From CAYHGV01 sp964356135 (GTDB lineage Bacteria; Hydrothermota; Tepidihabitantia; CAYHGV01): a stretch of 40,945 nucleotides of DNA. The position numbers and the translations under genes were made by a program. Below are positions 1 to 8,685 of this stretch, piece after piece (within the stretch, counting starts at the first letter, position 1; every line of letters starts with the position of its first letter). The DNA lies in contig CAYHGV010000011.1 of the NCBI GenBank assembly GCA_964356135.1, positions 1-40,945 of the forward strand. Direction: 5' to 3'. The notes beneath the pieces are model-generated. The model was not told the origin of the DNA, ran no database searches, and saw only the letters and a program-made list of their open reading frames with translations.

Positions 1-22
1 CAACCACTGCTATATTTACCAT
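1..22 (-). CDS. 5' end of a gene running off the left edge, product unknown
   Basis: Only seven full codons are inside the window, reading MVNIAVV with a following G. The start is supported by a strong Shine-Dalgarno (AAAGGAGA at about 27-34) five to six bases before the ATG at 20-22. A short start followed by a hydrophobic beta strand (NIAVV-G) is what a Rossmann-fold NAD(P) enzyme such as a Gfo/Idh/MocA oxidoreductase or a nucleotide-sugar dehydrogenase begins with, but seven residues cannot decide this. It follows the GT4 gene by 33 bases on the same strand, so it probably belongs to the same operon. Confidence 0.6.
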
Positions 23-55
23 GTTATCTCCTTTCAAATCTTGGGTATAAGCTCT

Positions 56-1255
56 CTAATTTTTCTTGTCACCGGTTAAAGAAAAAATTAAATCACAATA
101 CCTTTCACCCATTACTTCCCATCCAATCGGTGCATATTGCCTTCGAGCATTACGGGCAAGCTCGCTTCTTTTTTGGGGGTTGTGGTATAATTCAAGAATA
201 CATCGAGCAAGGTCGTCCGGATTGTCCGATTCAAAAAACATTACTGCGGAATCATCAAACACATCCTCAACCGCAGATATTCTTGACATAATAACCGGCT
301 TGTCCATCACAATATACTCAAAAGCTTTTGTGGGAAGTATCAAATCGGTAAACTTGTCCTTCTTATAGGGAACGATTCCAACGTCGGCTTCGGCTATCAG
401 CCGGGGTATATCATCAGCGGGGACAAATCCCCCGTGGGTGATATGCTGTTCGAGAGAAAGGTCGGATATTAATTTCTTGAGCTCATCCACGGCTTCACCG
501 CGGCCGTAAATTTTCAAAGAAGCTCCCGGTACCTTGCCGTCGAGAAGGTGAAAAGCTTTAATCGCAGTATCAAGCCCGTATCGTTTCAATAAAGCACCAT
601 GATACATAATTCTAAGAGATCTATAGTTGTTTTTGAATTTTCTTCTTTGAAATTGGTTACGATCAAAAAGATTGGTGTCGGCTGTATTCATTACTATAGA
701 AATTCTATCAGCTGGTATCCCCCGGCTCTGCAAGAGTTCTGCACACGGTTTCGATACCGTGATTAATTTATCGACGAAATTTGAACTGCCCTTTTCTAAA
801 AACTTAATAATTTTTATTAAACTATTATCTGGACTCAGCCCAAACTTGCACATGAACAGTTCCGGCAGGGGATCGTGAATATCGAGAACTATTTTAGCAC
901 CTAACAATTTAGGTGCGATTGCAACAAATACCAGAAAATCGGGAGGATTATGCACCTGGATAACAGTATATCGCTTTTTTATAAATTTGAAGAGTAAAAC
1001 AATGGAAGACAATAGGAAAAAAGTAAGATATTCGAAAATATATTTAATCAACGCCCCACCTTGATGCCGTTTAACTGGAAGTCTATAGACTCCAATCCCA
1101 TTTACAACTTCAGACCTTTTCTTTCCTCTCTCCTGTAAGCAAATTACATCTACTTCAAATCCATTCTGCACCAATACACCGGCTTCTCTAAGAACACGCG
1201 TCTCGTCCGCCGGGTAATAAGCATGAACAACCATGCAAACCCTTTTTACTCTCAT
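56..1255 (-). CDS. Glycosyltransferase family 4 (GT-B fold)
   Basis: A 399-residue retaining glycosyltransferase expected to add one sugar to the lipid-linked glycan at the cytoplasmic face of the membrane. The N-terminus has the GT-B pattern (VCMVVHAYYPADETRV, a donor-independent acceptor domain) with a hydrophobic membrane-associating helix near residues 70-90. The C-terminal half carries the nucleotide-sugar binding region, with YHGALLKRYGLD, then a DVGIVPY segment and LPTKAFEYI in place of the usual EX7E loop. This matches WbuB-like GT4 enzymes in form. Donor and acceptor cannot be read from sequence. It is the second-last gene of the AT-rich left block, 55 bases downstream of the GT4-amidotransferase fusion. 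The start is the first ATG giving a complete beta1 strand (MRVKRVCMVVHAY). Confidence 0.88.
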   Translation of the reverse strand: MRVKRVCMVVHAYYPADETRVLREAGVLVQNGFEVDVICLQERGKKRSEVVNGIGVYRLPVKRHQGGALIKYIFEYLTFFLLSSIVLLFKFIKKRYTVIQVHNPPDFLVFVAIAPKLLGAKIVLDIHDPLPELFMCKFGLSPDNSLIKIIKFLEKGSSNFVDKLITVSKPCAELLQSRGIPADRISIVMNTADTNLFDRNQFQRRKFKNNYRSLRIMYHGALLKRYGLDTAIKAFHLLDGKVPGASLKIYGRGEAVDELKKLISDLSLEQHITHGGFVPADDIPRLIAEADVGIVPYKKDKFTDLILPTKAFEYIVMDKPVIMSRISAVEDVFDDSAVMFFESDNPDDLARCILELYHNPQKRSELARNARRQYAPIGWEVMGERYCDLIFSLTGDKKN

Positions 1256-1310
1256 TTAATGAACCTTTTGGGTTTCAGTATAGATATTGTCAATCCGGTT
1301 CAAAAAGACC

Positions 1311-3407
1311 TCACTTACTCAGAGAAAATCTCTTTTCGTCGTAAATCAATGGAATTATCTTCAAATTCGAAGCGATTTTAAATAAAAATTTAAACCTTTT
1401 AACCAAAGGGTAGTAAGAAGGATAATCTAAAAATGTCTTCGGTGGTAAAGAAAGAATTTCTTCGAATTCTTTTTTTGTCATCCCTAATTTTTTGGCTATG
1501 TATTCTTTGTCTTCTTCGATTCTATCTTTGGGATACGGCTCTTCCGCTATCCTTTTTAAAGCTTCTTCCCTTGTTATTTGACCAGCACGGATAAGAGCGG
1601 ATAACGGGATTTTTCTTCGGTCCATATTAAATTTATGAGGCGATATATAGGAGTAATAAAACCGTGTATAAATCGACTCGTAGTGGTGACCGCCATAATC
1701 CTTCCACCTGAGTTCCTTTTGTAGAATTTCTTTGACCTTTTCTCGTTTATAATCTATATAATTTAATAACCGGATAAGCTTTATCCTTTTAATAAAAAGG
1801 TAATACAGGGTGTGTAACAGAGTAAGATGAGGAAATGTTTTCAACTCTCTTTTCCCATACATTTTATGTATGCCCTTGATATATTTACCATCGCTGTATC
1901 CCCAACTAAAAGGCATGTTACCTTCGGTTCTAAACGATAACCCGTATAAAACATGCTGAATACCATATTTAGATGCAGCCTGATACAGGGCTCCGATAAC
2001 CGCAAGGTCGGTTGGTTCTTCTACGCTCGGTACCGAAGCCTTTAAAAAAGCTATTTGCAAATCTTTAAACTCTTCCCAGTCCAAGACTTTAGTTTCTAAA
2101 TCCACACCCAATCTACTGGTGATATTTTTTATATTACTGACACCTACTTCTGTATCCCAGCCATTATCTAAATGGACTGCCATAGGTCTGAGACCTAACT
2201 TTTTTGCCATATACAATGTATAGCTGCTATCTGCTCCCCCGCTTACCCCAACAATACAATCATACTCTTTATTTTTGCCCGCAGCCTTTATTTCTTCTAT
2301 TAACTGATTGAGTCGCCGTTGCCCTCCGACATCGAGCGAATACTCCTTATCAAGCTCTTCATAAAGTTTACAAAAATTACATACACCATTTTCATCAAAT
2401 TCAATTTCTTGGATAGCAGCATCTAAAATACATCGCGAACAAACTTGTCGTTTGGTTCCAGAGGTTTCATAATCTACTGGAACAACGACCTGGTTATATA
2501 ATTCAATAATTCTTTGAGCGATTTTGTTGATTTCTATCCCTTTTATTTTTTCTCTTCCATTAGTACGTTGATCATACGCAAGTGCCAATCTAATTTTCCG
2601 AGCAACATCATCAAATTCAAAAGTAGTTCGGTAACATCCTTGGGTACCAGCAAATCGTTCTCTCACGTCTCCAACGTCGGTAGCAACAATCGGGCAATTG
2701 CACGCCATCGCCTCTTTTATAACGTTGGGCGAACCCTCCCAGAGAGACGTTAGAACCAACAAATCGGCAGCATTATAATAATAAGACAGCTCTTTTTGTG
2801 ATACCCCGGAAACAAGATGAAATTCCATATCGTTTTTGCCATCCAACAAGTCAAAAGCTTTTCCCAATAATTGAAAATTCTTTTCTTTTCTCTCTTTATT
2901 TCCAACAAAGATAATATTCTTCTTCTTGTTTGAAAACTTAACCCTTTTTTGAGCAAATTCTTTATTTAATGGTTCAAAGACACTTAAATCAACACCATTA
3001 GGGATAACAACGGCATTCTTTAAATTAATATCCGATTTCATACGACGAGACTTAACGATAGTTTTTTTCCATATAAATTTGCTAAACAGTTTTATCATTA
3101 AAATCCAGAACCAATTTGCTTTAATATCGCTCCCCATTAAGGAAACAATAGTTCGTCCGTTATTTGCAAGAGCAGCTACAAATCCACAGTAACTATAATG
3201 GCCATGGACGATATCAAATTTATTATTCTTTAAATAGCTTTTTAATTCAAAAATCGCTTTACAATAACCCCTCCATCCTCTTCCTTTCACTCCAAAAAAT
3301 TGAAGGTCAATTCCATTTTTTCTAAGAGATTCACCCTGAATATGAGTAATCGGATCAGATAGGTCGGGAAATGAGGAACGATAGCTGTAAACAAATAAAA
3401 CTTTCAT
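1311..3407 (-). CDS. Fusion of a GT4 glycosyltransferase and an N-acetyl sugar amidotransferase (WbpG/PseA type)
   Basis: A 698-residue two-domain protein. Residues 1-305 look like a short GT4 enzyme, with GNKERKEKNF and an EX7E-type motif between E224 and E232 (EGSPNVIKEAMA). Residues about 318-690 look like the N-acetyl sugar amidotransferase family (WbpG of Pseudomonas O5, PseA of flagellin pseudaminic acid). Two CxxC pairs (C323/C326 and C343/C346) form a likely zinc site, and a PP-loop SGGADSS lies at 389-395. WbpG-type enzymes use ammonia from a HisH/HisF-like pair to turn an N-acetyl group into an acetamidino group; no such partner is in the window. The two activities are normally separate proteins. 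The continuous frame, with no internal stop or evident frameshift, supports a real fusion. Its neighbours are a GT4 downstream and a membrane protein upstream. Confidence 0.87.
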   Translation of the reverse strand: MKVLFVYSYRSSFPDLSDPITHIQGESLRKNGIDLQFFGVKGRGWRGYCKAIFELKSYLKNNKFDIVHGHYSYCGFVAALANNGRTIVSLMGSDIKANWFWILMIKLFSKFIWKKTIVKSRRMKSDINLKNAVVIPNGVDLSVFEPLNKEFAQKRVKFSNKKKNIIFVGNKERKEKNFQLLGKAFDLLDGKNDMEFHLVSGVSQKELSYYYNAADLLVLTSLWEGSPNVIKEAMACNCPIVATDVGDVRERFAGTQGCYRTTFEFDDVARKIRLALAYDQRTNGREKIKGIEINKIAQRIIELYNQVVVPVDYETSGTKRQVCSRCILDAAIQEIEFDENGVCNFCKLYEELDKEYSLDVGGQRRLNQLIEEIKAAGKNKEYDCIVGVSGGADSSYTLYMAKKLGLRPMAVHLDNGWDTEVGVSNIKNITSRLGVDLETKVLDWEEFKDLQIAFLKASVPSVEEPTDLAVIGALYQAASKYGIQHVLYGLSFRTEGNMPFSWGYSDGKYIKGIHKMYGKRELKTFPHLTLLHTLYYLFIKRIKLIRLLNYIDYKREKVKEILQKELRWKDYGGHHYESIYTRFYYSYISPHKFNMDRRKIPLSALIRAGQITREEALKRIAEEPYPKDRIEEDKEYIAKKLGMTKKEFEEILSLPPKTFLDYPSYYPLVKRFKFLFKIASNLKIIPLIYDEKRFSLSK

Positions 3408-3486
3408 TTAAAAATAGTGTCCTTAAATTCTGGCGGTTCGAATTTTTTATCAGCGGTTGAATCCGACAAGACAAACATCATTACCA

Positions 3487-4938
3487 TTAAAACATTCCCC
3501 GTATGTTCAATTTAAATATGTTCCAGACCAAAATTGCCGCCATTAAAATCAATAAATAAACTACCCACAATCTCACAATTTTACTGTTAGATTGCTTTAC
3601 CCCTTCTGCCATGAAAATTATCAAGAATGGTAAAGCCGGCAATTGAAATCGGTCGTAGACCGAAAAACCTGAAATTGCTGCAGCAAATATAGTCCCTACC
3701 GCAAACATCAGTATCAACGAAACATCTCGAAACTTATTTTTTAAAGAAACAAAAATACCAAAAAAAGCAAAAAAATACATAATATTGCGAACGAGTTCAT
3801 TTTGATACGAGAGAAGAATGGGGAGCTGACTGGCCTCTAAATACAAAAATGCAGGGAAAGGAGTGAGGACAGCCCCTAAAAGTGCATAGAGCGTTACTGA
3901 TCCTGCTTTAAAACTGACACCGACGCGCGCAGCATTGATAGCGAGTCCCTGCTGGAATTGATTTATATTAGCTAAATTGAAGTTTTGAACAATTTTTTGG
4001 TAATAGCCATAACGGGTAATTAAAAAATATTCGATCGCAACAAAAAAAAGTAAAGCGACAACCACAGCAAGTTTATTAACTCTCTGCTTGCTAAAATTAA
4101 GAAAAAAATAGAAAGCAATACAACTGACAACTAAACCGGCGAGGTAGGTTCTGAAATAAAAGAGCGAAAAAGATAAGACTATAATTAACGCAATCGAAGT
4201 AATATTTATTCTTTTTAAATGAACTATCTTAATAGCATGATACGCTATTAGAACTATCAAAAAAATCATCAATGTCTCTTTAAGCTGCATCCCGCCGAAC
4301 CACAAAAAAGGAGGCATCAGCATTGCGATAATTCCAGCCAATCGAGCATCTTCGTCCGAAAAAACCATCCTTGCGATTTTACTAATATACACGACCATCA
4401 AACTTCCCCATAAACAATTTAATAAACGAACAGGAATAGAAATTAAGAAAGCATTAGACCCTGACCTAAACAGGGAATAGATTAAACTCAAATAAATCGG
4501 GAAACCGAAATCATCTCGACTGTAAAACAAAGAATTTAAAGTCGGTAAAAACTTTCCGTTGAACAAAACTGCGCTGAGTTCGTGGGCTGCCCCATGATAG
4601 GTCCAGGAATCCGCAGCCTGAACCTCAAAAGGGAAGCTGGTGGGGTCAAACCATAAAGTAATCAGGTATAATATAATAACAAAAATAATCCGATAAAAAA
4701 AGCTGTGCCAGAAAAGTCTATTTGTAAAATCCTTTTCGGTTAAATTTTGCCAGCGGACCGAATAATTATTTAATCCCACAAAGAAAAAAACAATCACGGC
4801 GAATCCAAAAATTAAAATTGGAAAGGGCATGATTCGTTTAAAGAAAAATATAGCAAAAACAGAAAGCAGAATAAAGGTAAATACTAAAGACAGTTGAGTA
4901 TAATATTTAGGCCAAACGGCTTTAGGAGTTGTATCCAT
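3487..4938 (-). CDS. Polytopic membrane protein, GT-C glycosyltransferase-like or polymerase-like
   Basis: A 483-residue protein dominated by hydrophobic segments, roughly 11-12 membrane spans. The first large loop after the early spans contains ADSWTYHGAAHELSA, an acidic and aromatic loop of the sort seen in GT-C enzymes that use lipid-phosphate sugars (GT39/ArnT-like). The organisation also resembles Wzy-type polymerases, and sequence reading alone cannot separate these. A Wzy role would be unexpected because export here appears to be by the ABC pathway, so a periplasmic modification enzyme is a reasonable alternative. It starts three bases after the stop of the ATP-grasp gene and is 79 bases upstream of the fusion gene, consistent with one operon. 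Composition is AT-rich like its neighbours. Confidence 0.7.
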   Translation of the reverse strand: MDTTPKAVWPKYYTQLSLVFTFILLSVFAIFFFKRIMPFPILIFGFAVIVFFFVGLNNYSVRWQNLTEKDFTNRLFWHSFFYRIIFVIILYLITLWFDPTSFPFEVQAADSWTYHGAAHELSAVLFNGKFLPTLNSLFYSRDDFGFPIYLSLIYSLFRSGSNAFLISIPVRLLNCLWGSLMVVYISKIARMVFSDEDARLAGIIAMLMPPFLWFGGMQLKETLMIFLIVLIAYHAIKIVHLKRINITSIALIIVLSFSLFYFRTYLAGLVVSCIAFYFFLNFSKQRVNKLAVVVALLFFVAIEYFLITRYGYYQKIVQNFNLANINQFQQGLAINAARVGVSFKAGSVTLYALLGAVLTPFPAFLYLEASQLPILLSYQNELVRNIMYFFAFFGIFVSLKNKFRDVSLILMFAVGTIFAAAISGFSVYDRFQLPALPFLIIFMAEGVKQSNSKIVRLWVVYLLILMAAILVWNIFKLNIRGMF

Positions 4939-4941
4939 TTT

Positions 4942-5979
4942 TTACAACTTGTTTTCTACGAACTCAACAACACTTTCAACATATACTTTTTCTATATTAG
5001 AAACATTCGATTGACTAATCCATTTCGAGTTCTGCTCTTTAAAATACTCCTTGGAATAAAAAACTCCTAATGTGCCAAAATAAACACACTGGAACTCAAG
5101 GAGATAGAACCGCTCACCATCAAAAGCAATATCAACGGAAGCAAAGGGAACTTTTAATTTATTAAAAATATCTTTTGCAAAGTCGAAAATCCCATCTGGA
5201 CATCGAGCATCTTTGTCATAAAAATAGTTTTCATAGCCACCTCCACTTGCCCGAAACCCTCTGGATTTTAAAATCGGCCTGTAAAAGATAAAATACTGAT
5301 TATCAAACACTAGTATTTTCCAGTCATTTTTTAAACGAGTTATAAAATTCTGAATAATGTATTTCTTCCGGTATAATGAGTCTCTCATATAGCCTTTGTG
5401 TTTGAAGGTCCGTCCTAAATCCCAAAGTTCGTATTTAAAATCCCGGGCCCGACTAATTTTTTTAACTGTTTTCCCCAATTCTCCCCAATTTTTTGCCAAA
5501 AAAACACCTTCGCCCGATGCACCTTCCGATGTTTTTATAACACAAGGGAATTGAACCTTCTCCTTCATGGAAATCAATTCTTCCCAGGAGCCGAAAGATA
5601 ATGAGTTAAAAAAACTGGCTTGTTCAGGGAATAAAATATCTCTTAGTTTTTCCATAAAAACCTTATTATTGGTTGCATGTAAATACTTAAAAGCCGGGAT
5701 AACTCTGGCTCCAACTAACTCCAGGCTAAAAACAATATCTTCAATAAATGATTTATAATAATAACCATTATCTTCAGTAGAAGTATAGAGAACATATTTA
5801 TCCTTAAAATTCATTGTTCGCAAATCAACATCTGAAAATTTCAAAAACTTAACCTCAAAATCGTAGTTGCCAAAATATTGCCTCAACAAGCTTTTATCCA
5901 TACCGCTTCGATATGGAACATCATTATGTTTGGAGCCGAAATGGTCTTTATAATCGGCAAGTAAAAAAATCTCTTTCAT
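4942..5979 (-). CDS. ATP-grasp domain protein, probable carboxylate-amine ligase
   Basis: A 345-residue protein with the layout of an ATP-grasp ligase. It has a pre-grasp alpha/beta region, then FPCVIKTSEGASGEGVFL (about residues 143-160), the lysine and glycine-rich loop that holds ATP. The segment YIIQNFI follows, and near the C-terminus come ASVDIAFDGERFYLLEF and FQCV, which supply the acidic metal ligands. ATP-grasp enzymes activate a carboxylate as acyl phosphate and join it to an amine, so attachment of an amino acid or amide to a sugar uronate is a plausible role. The substrate is unknown. It lies six bases after the asparagine-synthase-like gene and three bases before the membrane protein gene, so all three are probably co-translated. 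Confidence 0.75.
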   Translation of the reverse strand: MKEIFLLADYKDHFGSKHNDVPYRSGMDKSLLRQYFGNYDFEVKFLKFSDVDLRTMNFKDKYVLYTSTEDNGYYYKSFIEDIVFSLELVGARVIPAFKYLHATNNKVFMEKLRDILFPEQASFFNSLSFGSWEELISMKEKVQFPCVIKTSEGASGEGVFLAKNWGELGKTVKKISRARDFKYELWDLGRTFKHKGYMRDSLYRKKYIIQNFITRLKNDWKILVFDNQYFIFYRPILKSRGFRASGGGYENYFYDKDARCPDGIFDFAKDIFNKLKVPFASVDIAFDGERFYLLEFQCVYFGTLGVFYSKEYFKEQNSKWISQSNVSNIEKVYVESVVEFVENKL

Positions 5980-5985
5980 AGTTTT

Positions 5986-7752
5986 TTAATTTGAAATTTT
6001 ATTGATAAAGTAATTCATTGAAAGCAATTGAATAAGTATGTCTCTTGAATGAATATCCATTATCCAGCTTTTAGAATGAAATAGGTTTTCGATATTCTTT
6101 TTATTAAAAAGACCCTCGATGAGATCAACCGAATTGAAAAATGCTCGATTTTGTTGAATACCTGAAATGATTCCAAGATTATCAATATTTTCGTGAGTGA
6201 ATTTTCGTTGTATCCATTTATAAAAGTAGGCATAAGTTAAGTTTAACCAGCCAAACGAAGATATAAGATCTTTTGGTCTATATCCCTTTCCGGTAATTTG
6301 ATTATATAGTTGCTTGTAACTTTTCTCAATTATAGATGCATACAAAACTTGACCCTTAAAACGCTTAATGGGATTATGAGTAAAAAAATCATTGTTTACC
6401 CCTGACAATCCAGTCTTTAATAAATTCTTTATAAAAATAAAATCTAAGTAAGGAGAACGAACTTTTACATAAGGTAATTGCATTACAATAATATTACCAA
6501 AGATTTTTCGAAACGCTTCCTCAAAAATAAATTTATAAAAGAACTGATTTTTATTGAGGTATTTTCTAAATTGTTGTTTATAATGAATTAGATCAGTAAT
6601 TAAATTATCTAACTCTTCTTTAAAATTATCGATTCTTAGATAGTTCAGTAAAGATGACTTTTTTAATCTTTTTACCCAGTCTCTTTCGTCATCGTAAAAA
6701 AAGAAATCCACTAAAGCTTGAGATGTTATCTGACCTCTAATATGAAGGGCTCGAAATAATTCACTCCCAAACATACCGTTGATAATATAGTTGGTAAATT
6801 TAGACAGATATTTTGCAGAATAAATATAATGGACATGCAAAAAACTACTTCCACCATCGGTTAGGGCTAACAACTCTTTACCATCGTTTACAAAGTGATT
6901 GATGATGTAGCCATCATTCAGATAAACGGGTTCAAAATCAAGACCTAAATGTTGCGAATCCCTTAATGGAATCACAACATCTTCATTGTTGTCCGTTCCA
7001 AAAGCATAAGTCTTAAAATTTTTGTTAAACTTTTTGGCACTGGCAACCAATGCTCTACCGTCAAAACCACTCGTAAATGAAATGTAAAACTCCTCATCGA
7101 AAAAATATTTTTGGACTCTTTCCAAAAAAAGATCGGAGATTGCATCAAGAGATTTTCTCCAAGGAATGGGAGAAGAAACAAAATAATCCTCGATATTCGT
7201 ATGCTTAATGATCGCTATGCCCTTTGTTGATTTAATCTCTAAATAGCAGTTGGCAGGAACTGTAAGAATATTCTCAAATATGGTTGCATTCTGAAATGAG
7301 TAGTTGAATAAAGTCTGTTCGAGAATGAATTTTTTATTTATGCTTGGAAAACTCGGTAAAAAATGCGCAACTAAAGTTGCTTTTGAGCTTACTATTGTTA
7401 AATTTTTGGAAGAATAATAATATAACGGAAGTATGTTAAACATACTCGTATAAACATTAAACTGTTTATTCTCAGGGTTATAGTAAATCAAATAACAAAA
7501 GTCAATACTACATTTAACCATATTTAACAAATCTTGCGACATAATCTTTTTGTTATTTAACAGATCATTACCAGTATCTATGTAAGTAGTTAAGTTTTGA
7601 GTCGGACTTGAACAACTATTTAAATCATTCTCATAAAAAATTAATAAAACTTTATCCCGTAAAGAATTTTTTTTATTAATTTTCCCCGAAGGCAGTGTCA
7701 TTTTCCTTACACTATCCCACTTCTGTGGAATAACCAAAATAAAATCGACCAT
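5986..7752 (-). CDS. Asparagine synthase-related protein lacking an N-terminal nucleophile Cys
   Basis: A protein of 588 residues from the ATG at 7752; a TTG three codons further upstream (7761) is also open, but neither has a clear ribosome-binding site. The N-terminal third resembles the glutaminase-like domain of AsnB, but it begins MVDFILVIPQ, with no Cys at position 2, so glutamine hydrolysis is unlikely. The middle contains FYISFTSGFDGRALVASAKK, the pyrophosphate-binding loop of the synthetase domain in a variant form (SGFDGR rather than SGGLDS). The C-terminal part has conserved-looking aromatic patches such as YVKVRSPYLD. The family adenylates a carboxylate and transfers an amine. In glycan clusters such proteins are thought to make amides of uronic acids or amino-acid substituents; that is inference here. 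Very AT-rich coding sequence. Confidence 0.75.
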   Translation of the reverse strand: MVDFILVIPQKWDSVRKMTLPSGKINKKNSLRDKVLLIFYENDLNSCSSPTQNLTTYIDTGNDLLNNKKIMSQDLLNMVKCSIDFCYLIYYNPENKQFNVYTSMFNILPLYYYSSKNLTIVSSKATLVAHFLPSFPSINKKFILEQTLFNYSFQNATIFENILTVPANCYLEIKSTKGIAIIKHTNIEDYFVSSPIPWRKSLDAISDLFLERVQKYFFDEEFYISFTSGFDGRALVASAKKFNKNFKTYAFGTDNNEDVVIPLRDSQHLGLDFEPVYLNDGYIINHFVNDGKELLALTDGGSSFLHVHYIYSAKYLSKFTNYIINGMFGSELFRALHIRGQITSQALVDFFFYDDERDWVKRLKKSSLLNYLRIDNFKEELDNLITDLIHYKQQFRKYLNKNQFFYKFIFEEAFRKIFGNIIVMQLPYVKVRSPYLDFIFIKNLLKTGLSGVNNDFFTHNPIKRFKGQVLYASIIEKSYKQLYNQITGKGYRPKDLISSFGWLNLTYAYFYKWIQRKFTHENIDNLGIISGIQQNRAFFNSVDLIEGLFNKKNIENLFHSKSWIMDIHSRDILIQLLSMNYFINKISN

Positions 7753-7773
7753 TTTAAGCAAACTATCAGTTAT

Positions 7774-8682
7774 TCAAATAGATGGTTCTGACGCAGAGCT
7801 TGATGTTTTCTTTGCTAGATAAAAGACAGTGGCTTCCAGTTGGTGATGTGAACGGACAAGTGAGACCCAGATCTCAAACAACCTTCGCGCCACTTCGCCC
7901 TTGAGGCTTCCCATCGGGATCGGTCTACTCACTATCCTCTTAACCTGGAAGCCTCCGTAGGATAATTGCTCGATTACTTGACCGACAGTGTACTCGGTAA
8001 CGTGATGCGCTGATAAACTTACGGGCTTTCCCCTAAGTATCCGCACAAGATTACTAACTTGGTAGCGGCTTGGAGTTGACACAATGATGTAGCCGCCAGG
8101 TTTGAGAATCTCTTTAATCATGCTCAGAAGGTGAAGCGGATCGGGAACGTGTTCCCACAGATTGTTGCAGACTACCAGATCAAAGTACCTCTTAGAGTAA
8201 GGAACTTCATAAGCGTCGCCGACCGCGAAGTCGATGCCGTGAAAATGGTCGTGGGCATATTCTATAGCGGAAACAGAGTAATCCAAACCAGTGAATTCCG
8301 CAGAGTTAAGTGTCTGGCGCATCGCGTGAGTAATGTGGCCCTGTCCACATCCCAGGTCGAGTATTCTAGGTATCCCCTGCACCGAAGAGATCGCCTCTTG
8401 GGCTAATTCAATAGTGAGCCCTATTCGCCTTTTATGGAACGCGCTGGCTATGTTCTGCTCTACGGTATACGGGTCAGAGTCTGCGTATTCGTCGCAGGCA
8501 AGAATCCTACGGGGAGAAAGGAAGATCCTGAAACCTTTGGGGTGCCTTGCGAATCGAGCTTCTCCGTAGAGTTGATCCCATTCAGCCAGATTGCAACCGT
8601 CCGATTCCAGATCGATTGGTCGCAGGTTCTTGTGATCGTAGTATTTGGTTTCTTGCACCGCTCTGCTCCTCGCACCGACCAT
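7774..8682 (-). CDS. Class I SAM-dependent methyltransferase
   Basis: A 302-residue protein with a Methyltransf_11/23-type Rossmann domain. Motif I is ILDLGCGQGHIT, an acidic end of beta2 occurs in FTGLDYSVSAIEYA, the adenine-side motif is FAVGDAYEVP, and motif IV is FDLVVCNNLWEHVPDP followed by LKPGGYIIVSTPS. The acceptor could be a glycan hydroxyl (O-methylation) or an acyl group and is not readable from sequence. The gene fits exactly between its neighbours, three bases after the GT4 gene and 21 bases before the asparagine-synthase-like gene. Its base composition is clearly richer in G and C than both, which suggests it was acquired separately. The ATG at 8682 has a GGAG about 12 bases upstream, a weak start signal. 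Confidence 0.85.
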   Translation of the reverse strand: MVGARSRAVQETKYYDHKNLRPIDLESDGCNLAEWDQLYGEARFARHPKGFRIFLSPRRILACDEYADSDPYTVEQNIASAFHKRRIGLTIELAQEAISSVQGIPRILDLGCGQGHITHAMRQTLNSAEFTGLDYSVSAIEYAHDHFHGIDFAVGDAYEVPYSKRYFDLVVCNNLWEHVPDPLHLLSMIKEILKPGGYIIVSTPSRYQVSNLVRILRGKPVSLSAHHVTEYTVGQVIEQLSYGGFQVKRIVSRPIPMGSLKGEVARRLFEIWVSLVRSHHQLEATVFYLAKKTSSSASEPSI

Positions 8683-8685
8683 AGT

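Noticed and set aside
3487..4938. Wzy polymerase as a firm call
   Set aside because: The membrane topology fits, but the ABC exporter pathway does not need Wzy and the first-loop motif fits GT-C enzymes as well. Left as an unresolved membrane protein.
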